NCBI GenBank assembly: GCA_002633005.1
Contig: NMRA01000607.1
Coordinates: 126,001 to 190,000 of the forward strand
DNA length: 64,000 bases
From: Phoronis australis
Taxonomy: Eukaryota; Phoronida; Phoronidae
Direction: 5' to 3'
The notes under the pieces: model-generated
Told to the model about the DNA's origin: nothing
Seen by the model: only the letters and a program-made list of their open reading frames with translations
The model's database searches: none
In this document: positions 56,501 through 64,000 of the stretch, one piece after another
Numbering within the stretch: position 1 is the first letter of the stretch
Layout of the letters: every line of letters begins with the position of its first letter
Position numbers and translations under genes: made by a program

Positions 56501-59500
56501 TCTCCATACTTTTGAGAGTTCTCGAGGGTTACAGACCACTGTTGTGTTTCAAAGAACTGGATGGTCGTTTTTAGTGTCTGTTAATAAACCAAAGTAAACA
56601 AGCCGACAGTGTAATTAAAATAGCATGTGCAGTGAAATGTTTTTCCGTTATTTCTGACGAGGTTACTTTCAACAATGAAGAGAATTCAAACGCTTGCCAT
56701 ACTATTAATAGATGCGAACAGGAGGAGTTTCTTGAAATTTGTTTTTGTAGTCTTGCGCGGAAAACGGGCAAATACGCTGGTGAATGCATTGTGGGCACTT
56801 TGAAAAGGATCGGTTACATTGTCAATTGCGAAGGGAAGTGGAGCCAACGTTGGCGTGAAAGCCGTAACCCAAGGCGAATGAGTTTCTTTTAACCTCACAC
56901 ACACATTGTTGTGATTTTTGAAAAGATCTAGTGATAACCTGTTCAGGCTCTATACTGGAAGTGAGAAACATTTTGATACCCAATAAAACTCGTTGTTTAT
57001 GATTAATCCAATGAGAAAGAGGATAAAACTTGGCAACGTATTAATCTGATGTGTATCTCATCGTTTCAATGCGCAACTTTATACTGAAAATGAAACTTAC
57101 AACATCTCCCAAACCAAATGATGTCGTATGGATTTCGCAAGGTATTGTTTCACTTGCGAGATCCTTGCGACGGGCGTATGCGCGTCGCATGGTTATCGCC
57201 TATGTGACGCTGCCATCGTTTTCCTGTGCTGTACATTGAGTTAACTGTGCTTGTTGCGTTTTAATTTCTTGACAGTAATGTACTGAAAACTAATTGCCCT
57301 CGACACTGTTTAGCTCCTCCGTCACACGTGCTCCCGAAGAGGGTATAGAGTCGACGCCAGTTTTTGTGAAATATCACCAAAAGGTCCACTTCGAACCAAC
57401 CCTAGCTTACAGTGTAATCCTGGCTACGGTCCTGAAACTTGCCCTTACATTAAACTTCGTCAAAATTGACAGTGAGCACAGTAGCTGGAACCGCTTCCGA
57501 CTCGCAACTTTCAACAATTTATATGATTTCATGCATTTTCTATTTCTTTACGGATTAGCGGGCATGCATGCAAAATACAGAGGTTAAGGATTCTAAACTC
57601 AGTTTGACAGGTGCAAATATACCATGTAATAGCGGTCGAGTTCAACTGAAAATAAGGTAATCCATAACAGTCACACTCTTTCAGGTCTGTATAATTTAAT
57701 AACTGCTAGAGTAAAGACACCAGCGGTTACTTTTGTCATGGCAGGGTCAACCGAGTTCAACCAACCAGCAACCTAGTGACCCATTGACCGGGATAAGGAA
57801 ACATTCCAAGGGCATGTTTAAAAGCGTTGATGACTTGACAATACAATGTGTTTGAAAATATCAATTAATTGCACCTGAGTGATCCGCAAGTTATTTTTCT
57901 GAGAAATAAGTTCCGATGACCTCATACTTTTAGTCACAAGTTTGTTTTAGCTTACCATTTATAAAACGAGAATGTTGGGTAATAACGTCTAACGGATATT
58001 TCTAGTTTGATTTCATTTCTCGTACTAGTGAAAAGAAAGAATACAGAGTTCGACACAAGCCCTTGAGCGCTCGTTTTTTAACGACATTGCTGACTATAAA
58101 ACATTGGAATATCGTCCTTTATTTCACGTAACAAATTACTTGAAATGGTAATTTTGCTATTTTGGTGTTTAGTAATGCTCCACGACATAAAATGTCACAA
58201 TGACGTCATACGAAACAATAAGCGAATGCAAGTGTTAACATTAGGTATGGCTTAATTCAAAAGGCCATTTAAATTTGTTAAAGAACAGGCTTCTTGTTTT
58301 GGATCGCACTCATGAACTAAACATATTTTGCAGTCCTAACAACAACTAGTAAAATGTAGCGGAGAAGTCGTAACCTTGACAACATTGCGCTTTTAAAGAG
58401 GTGAATAATTTGTCCATTCTGATGAGGACCTGCTTGACACATAGCTCGAAAACAAAATCGGTGGTCCTAAAAAACTATAAGCATCAAAATAAAACATAAA
58501 ATAAGAAATTTAGCTGTGGAAGTTTTTGTTTAGAAGCCAAAACGCTAAAATTTAAGACACTAATTATAATAGGTAAGCTTTCCAATTTTGACAGAGACGA
58601 CTTACACTGTAAAAAGGATATCAAAATATTCGCACCGTTATTTGCGCGGGACTTAGCGCGTGCACTTTAAAGTGCTGTGCATAGATATATTGATGGTGCT
58701 GACTAGCTACATATATCCATATACATCTATGGTGACGATATCTGGATAGTGATCACCTTGGTACAACCAGAAAAAAAATTGAAATTGCATTTGTCGATAG
58801 TTTTGCTTCCAAACACGACCTTTGTGTGACCACAAAATATGAAATCTTCCTCAAATTACCATTCCTTGTTCCGTTGAATAAAAATGCTTGTAGCTGACTG
58901 ACAGAAAATGCGTGAAAAGAATTCCACGTTGACACCTCGGCCAGATTGCGCACCGCAGAATCTCCAGGTTCAGATCTAAGAAACCATGCTGTTGTGGTTA
59001 ATAAAATCGCCTCTGGCTGCTGATGTTGTCGTTCTTTCGATAACGAGACCATCATAAGCAGATTATGGGCGACAATGGTATTTTTAAGCATCCGTTTTGA
59101 AGGTTTGTAAATAGCATTTTTGAATAGTTATTGAAAAGAGAGCACGTGATTAAGTTCCTGAAAACTGTACAAGAAATGTGACTTTTCCACGTTTGTTTAA
59201 TGTTGCAACATTATGTTCCTCATTCATTCTGCTGGGTGTGCAACATAATTGGGTAACTTGCCAAACCACCAGGCAGCAGTTGGATTTTGAGGTACACGGG
59301 TGTAAGCCAAGTGTCACCGTACAATGCTTGTCATGAATCGACATACGAAGGAAAAACTAAACATAGCCCTCTTCTTCCATAGATTCCTATGCAGGTTTCA
59401 TGACTAACTTTCACACTCGGTCAGTACGTTGGTTTTCAAACCCCAAAGTGTGACAATGTCCTTGTTTCAGCATCGCTCAATATCACATTATCGCGGCAGA

Positions 59501-60788
59501 TCAGAAAAGCTTTTGACCTCGGTACGTGCCCTTCCGCGATAAGGACTGGCCTATTGTGCGCAGGAAACTTAAACCCACAATTCAGAGTAATTCTCATCAA
59601 CACGATCTCAATAATAACTAATCTTTAAAAAACGGACATAGTCTATTTTAGCGAGAAATCACATGCCGGGTGGGATGTATAGGCGTTCGTAAGCTCCAAG
59701 AACGGGTAAATTGCATTTAAAGCCCTACTTGGTCCTTTCGACCTGTTCGGTCCAATTTGCATCGCATGAAGTTCATAAAATAGTGCGTGTTGGCATGGGT
59801 GTCGCAGTGGTGGTAGTCAAGGCAACTGGGCTCAGGCAAGATCGTTAGGTCTTGTCATCGAAATTAGGTGGTCAAGTAGATTTAGCTACGATACAAAATA
59901 ATGTCACCGAGTAGGACAGTCGCGTTCTAAGATAACAAAAATATGATAACCTAACGCTCAGAACGAGGCTATTTAGGCTCCATCTTGTGGCCGTGAATGT
60001 ACATATACTTTTAGCTCCAGAAACCTTGGGTGAGATATGCGAAAATTGCCACAGCGATTAAATTACTAAACATAACTTTGTTTTGGTAGAAATCAGAGGT
60101 TTTCAGCAAACATGGCTGTGTTTAGTTTATTCTACTGAGACGGAACGTAAAATAATGACTGAGAACAAATCCGAAATTCTACAAACATGATGTCACTGAA
60201 AGTTCAGGCAAAATGCAATGCTTTCAAAAGCAGCAAAGAACACATATTTGGATGAGGCGAATTCAGTCTTTTTCTAGCATGCGTTTATTTGGCTGAGGCG
60301 TTAAGCAACCTCGTGTACTTTCAAACGCTTGGGTTTAATTACATTGCCAAAGTTCTACTGGATACTCTTTGTACACGATATGTAAACTATATGAACACGT
60401 GTTCAGTGACATGACAACGAGTCGCATCACGGTTGAGGTGGATGATATTTTAGATCGCACATTACAACAGGAGTATTACTGGTACATTTCATCTAGCACA
60501 AAAGTTCAGATTGCTGTAATCGTAGATTTAGTTGAAACTACATGACTGCAGACTCCCGCCCTTTACAGTGCAGCACTGTGCGATACCAAAGCCACGAATA
60601 TACAGGTGTAATATCACGTTCCCAGCTACGTTTGATACAAGATGGAACATATCAGGAAATATCGCTGTTACGTGATATTCACGTCTACAGACGCAACACG
60701 CTTCGTGCTATTTTAAGGTTATATACAGTACGCAGGACCTCATCGACAAAATTGTGCGTTTAGCCAAATACATGTATCTGTAAAAGTG

Positions 60789-61501
60789 TTTATCCCACGC
60801 GCGTTGAATCTGTCGAGGGAAATATGGCCATGAAATAAAGCTTTCCGTATTCATCTCCCGCACTACTATAACAGCGACCTCTGACATGGAAAGTTCAAAA
60901 GGTAGGTCAATATCGACTCGACGACTTCTGAGCTGGTTCGATATCAAGCTTTTCGAATATAGTTTAACGTAACACAGTTGCAACAGTGTAACTAACACTC
61001 GATATGCAACCAGGTCCTAAACGTAAAACCTGGAAAGAAACTGTTAATTATAAGACACTTATGTCTCAGTTTTCAATTGCTGAATAGTATATCGTCTGCA
61101 ACTCAGGCACCGATTCCTAGAAAATTAAAATATCAAATATTGTCGTTTTTTAACTATTTCCAGGAGATATTACAAGTTCACTGTTTAGTTGCCGTTGTTT
61201 TCATCTTTGCTACCTCTTTTCAAGAAATGCACTGTTTCATTTACAAGAGAGAACTTGAAACTTAACGCGCAAGTACATACATATAGGATGTGATCCGCAT
61301 TGTGAACAGTCTGGATGAAGTATTTGAAAAATCTGCCGAAAAAAGCAAGAAACTTAGGGATTCGAAGCGCATGGGATAAATACAAAACGTACCTCGAGAC
61401 ATTATTCCGCGTATAGACCGAGACCGAAGGTCGAGGTCGATACGCGGAATAAGGTCGAGTGGGATATTACTTCATGTACGCCGCTCTCGGTACGTTTTGT
61501 G
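60789..61501 (+). mobile_element. Copy 3 of the 0.75 kb inverted-repeat element with terminal foldback
   Basis: It starts tttatcccacgcgcgttgaa. The inverted end gattcgaagcgcatgggata is at 61,359-61,380, and the foldback follows at 61,382-61,501. It is uninterrupted and in the same orientation as copy 2. Internal tracts such as acttaacgcgcaagtacata are shared by all copies. Confidence 0.78.
61382..61501. repeat. Long foldback palindrome, copy 3
   Basis: acaaaacgtacctcgag pairs with ctctcggtacgttttgt, and cattattccgcgtat...gaccgagacc pairs with the complement ggtcgaggtc...atacgcggaata. One arm lacks the ~25 bp present in copy 2, so part of the right arm is unpaired. Confidence 0.82.
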
Positions 61502-64000
61502 TATATATTCTGTGAAAGAAGGGAGCAGGTAGTCTGAAGTTAACTTTTATCAAACTGCCATTAGTTGGGTGACAATGCCTCTTTAATAAAATTTAGCGAT
61601 AAAGAACGTTGCATTGATAGCAAAACAAGTTGGAATCAATAACATGATCACATTACGTGTGATATATAAGTGTTCAAGATGAAATCGCGAAAACGGTGCT
61701 GCAGTTTTTTGAATTATAATTTCGTTTACGCTTTACGCAAAAGTTGAGGTTTTGCATGGAAATTTTAAAATTCCCTATTATTAGTAGCCCCTGATCGAAA
61801 AGTGGAACATTTTAAAAACAATATCTCATCGCGTGGTGAAGAGCAGTGCTTGACACATTTGAGAGTTTGATGCGAATTCGACAAGACGTTTCTGTGTTAT
61901 GATATTCCGAAACTAGCCAAATTTGGATATTTGTGTAGGGTCCTACTTAACCCCCAGACTTCAACACTTTAGATTGAAATAAGTTATTCTACCCATGATC
62001 AGACCGTGATATCTGGAAATCATTTTTCTTTTCCAAGTCCGGACAATGTCTAATGACCACCTGTTTGCACGGTTAAGAGGTCCCGGGTTCGAGCCCAGGT
62101 TGGGGGCTGAGATTTTTTCAGATTAGCGTGATGTGGCGACACTTTGGCTTGTCAAGGCAATTTACGTTGTGCGACGAGCATATTGCTCAAATAATAAAGC
62201 AATGTCAGTGAACCAATTGCAGGAATCACTCCACATACGAGTAAGAGAGAAGCTGTATACCGATTTTATAGCAACTAGTGTTCTAAATCTAAATGCCTAT
62301 CTCCGTTGAACGCCTGACTAATTATTCTAAGATAATAATGTCTCTCGCTGAGACTTGCGTGATCTCGTCATTTTTTGAAGTGGTCTTGAACGAGCACCGA
62401 GTAGTGACTTGCTTGAAACTAATGTTAAAGTACGAGTTTTCCAGTGTGTCGCCACCTGTTGTCACTTCTGTGAAAACCACCTCTAAACTAGAAGAAGAAT
62501 ATGCGTGCGTGTCAATGGAGACAACGATCTACAACCAGATCTAGCTCGTTGATGGCTATAAACATGTAGATAAGTACTACAGCGTGTGCGGACACAAATG
62601 ATTGAAATAACATTAGCTACACGCAACTAAACATTATTTCAGTTCTTTCAAAAAACAAAGACAATATCAAGCTAGTTGCGTCAACCAAGTGTTTTGAAAT
62701 GCGAGAGCAAAACGATTACTGCAGCTGTTGAAAACTTTTGATCGACTGGCATTGAGCATCACTAATGGCATTCAACAAGTGAAGATAAGGTAGGCAACAT
62801 GAATGTCTGGTGCCATGATTCACATACATCCACACCACACCTCCTGAAGATTAAACTATGTAGATTACAGTTGCACAACCTCGGTGTTTAGTTGTTATAA
62901 AACAAAAAACCGAATTAAATAACTTAAACTAATATAATCGGCTTCATAATCGTGCTTACCTTGAAAGGACAAGTTTTTCATAACAAAAAAAATGTTAAAC
63001 CCCAAAGCGCTTCTGTTGAGAATTCAACGACGAAATGCCTCTTTAAGAAAAGTAGTTTGCCACAGAGTTGCTATACTATTCTACTAGATCACACTGAGAG
63101 TGCGTTCCATGGGGACAAAATCTCGGGGATTTCCCAAAGATCCTCCGTTTCCCTGGAGTTATTTTTCTTCCACAAAAAGTCCCCAGGAAACTCTTTGGAA
63201 AACATGGAGGTATTCTTTAGTGAACTAATATTGCTCACAACAGCGTCTTCGATCGGAAGTGGTCCTTAAAAAGTACTTTTAGAGTGCGGATGAAGGAGTG
63301 ATGGCTTAACATGCGGCGGTTTTTAATGTGCCCGAGTTTTAATTTTGGTTTACAATGGAAATACCAGACAGGTTTCACCTATCGGCAGTCAGGCTGTTGA
63401 AAGGGTAAACCGACAATGCCTTCGATGGTAATTAGTCATCGATAAATTAGAAAATATTGAACGGTCCGTTTAAGGACAAAGTTTGAGAAATTATTGGCTT
63501 TGTGCCACATTTTACATACGTGTAACTTGGCCTCGTACAAGAAATGCACAACAACCCAAAATTATAGCCATGATTTTTCTGCCGTTGTCTCCAAAAAAGC
63601 CTTCACGGTGTCACGGTGGGACACCTTCATAAATACCCGTTACTCGTGATAATGCATTAATTAAGGCCAAGCCAGATACCGTCACGCGTTAGAAAGGAAG
63701 CACGTGATTACACGTGATACCAGCAAGTGACTTGGATCTATGGTTACGCAATCTGGTTCTCAAAGGCCTGATTTTGTGGGCCCTGTAAAGCGGACCACAT
63801 AAATAGCGAGTAAAGACTTCTAAGCATTTAAATTGTTTTCCCTTAAATATTGAGTTTTTAAGAAACTGCTTCAACGCAGTTGGGAACGTCTAAAGTTTTG
63901 TATTACACAAATGGAGCTCATTCAATTACACTGTAACCGCGTGATAAAAATTGTATATTAATATGCTATGAGCGATTAAAAATGCAGCTCTGTTTTGCCG

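Larger units (their letters stand above)
53541..64000. other. Region right of gene C: no recognised gene
   Basis: Apart from the 0.75 kb repeat at 60,789-61,501 I see no family-level coding signal on either strand. Two overlapping open frames at 55,160-55,474 (+) have coding-like composition but no recognisable domain. A tRNA-like B box lies at 62,080-62,100. The gene C promoter should be near 53.6 kb, but I cannot point to it. Confidence 0.5.

Noticed and set aside
62040-62115. tRNA gene
   Set aside because: Only a T-arm/B box is visible, with one mismatch in the T stem. No acceptor stem or anticodon arm could be drawn.

Overview
The window is AT-rich eukaryotic DNA from a marine invertebrate, most likely a cnidarian and probably an anthozoan (coral or anemone). 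The reasons are small exons with GT-AG introns of 0.3-6 kb, exon-shuffled extracellular modules (PAN/apple, C-type lectin, WSC, TSP1, sushi, laminin-G, LDLa), many degenerate repeats and no operon-like layout. The species assignment is inference. Every gene I can support is on the minus strand. I rebuilt exons by hand from domain homology, acceptor and donor sites and reading phase, so coordinates are exact but unverified by transcripts.

Gene C (53,540 to 45,489, minus) is a compact 4-exon gene of about 380 aa. It encodes a type II membrane protein: a short acidic cytosolic tail with an NPAF motif, a basic stop-transfer block, one membrane helix, a long Thr/Ser-rich mucin-like stalk and a single C-terminal LDLa module.

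Gene A (39,814 to about 30,339, perhaps 29,711, minus) starts with a signal peptide and encodes sushi-PAN-PAN-C-type lectin. Gene B (27,672 to beyond the left edge, minus) starts with a similar signal peptide, repeats the same sushi-PAN-PAN-lectin head with nearly identical exon sizes, and continues with TSP1, LamG, PAN, lectin, WSC, TSP1, WSC, PAN, lectin, TSP1, PAN and half a lectin. About 1,620 codons in 20 exons are visible, and the gene is cut by the window edge. A and B are tandem paralogues. Almost every module is a phase 1-1 exon, and every lectin is split by a phase-2 intron.

Introns and intergenic DNA hold mobile-element remains. The richest is the 7.4-12.6 kb part of a gene B intron, where a Tigger/pogo-like element and an unclassified 2.8 kb terminal-inverted-repeat element have both inserted into one copy of a 0.75 kb repeat that ends in a long foldback. 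That repeat also occurs at 18.3-19.0 kb and 60.8-61.5 kb. A deletion derivative of the Tigger-like element lies at 31.2-31.6 kb. There are several minisatellites, an ATC microsatellite, an assembly gap of 112 N at 38,462-38,573 and single Ns at 24,183 and 27,067. From 53.6 to 64 kb I recognise no gene.

A and B look like secreted or matrix-associated multi-lectin recognition or adhesion proteins, and C looks like a cell-surface mucin. A functional link between them is only suggested by adjacency.
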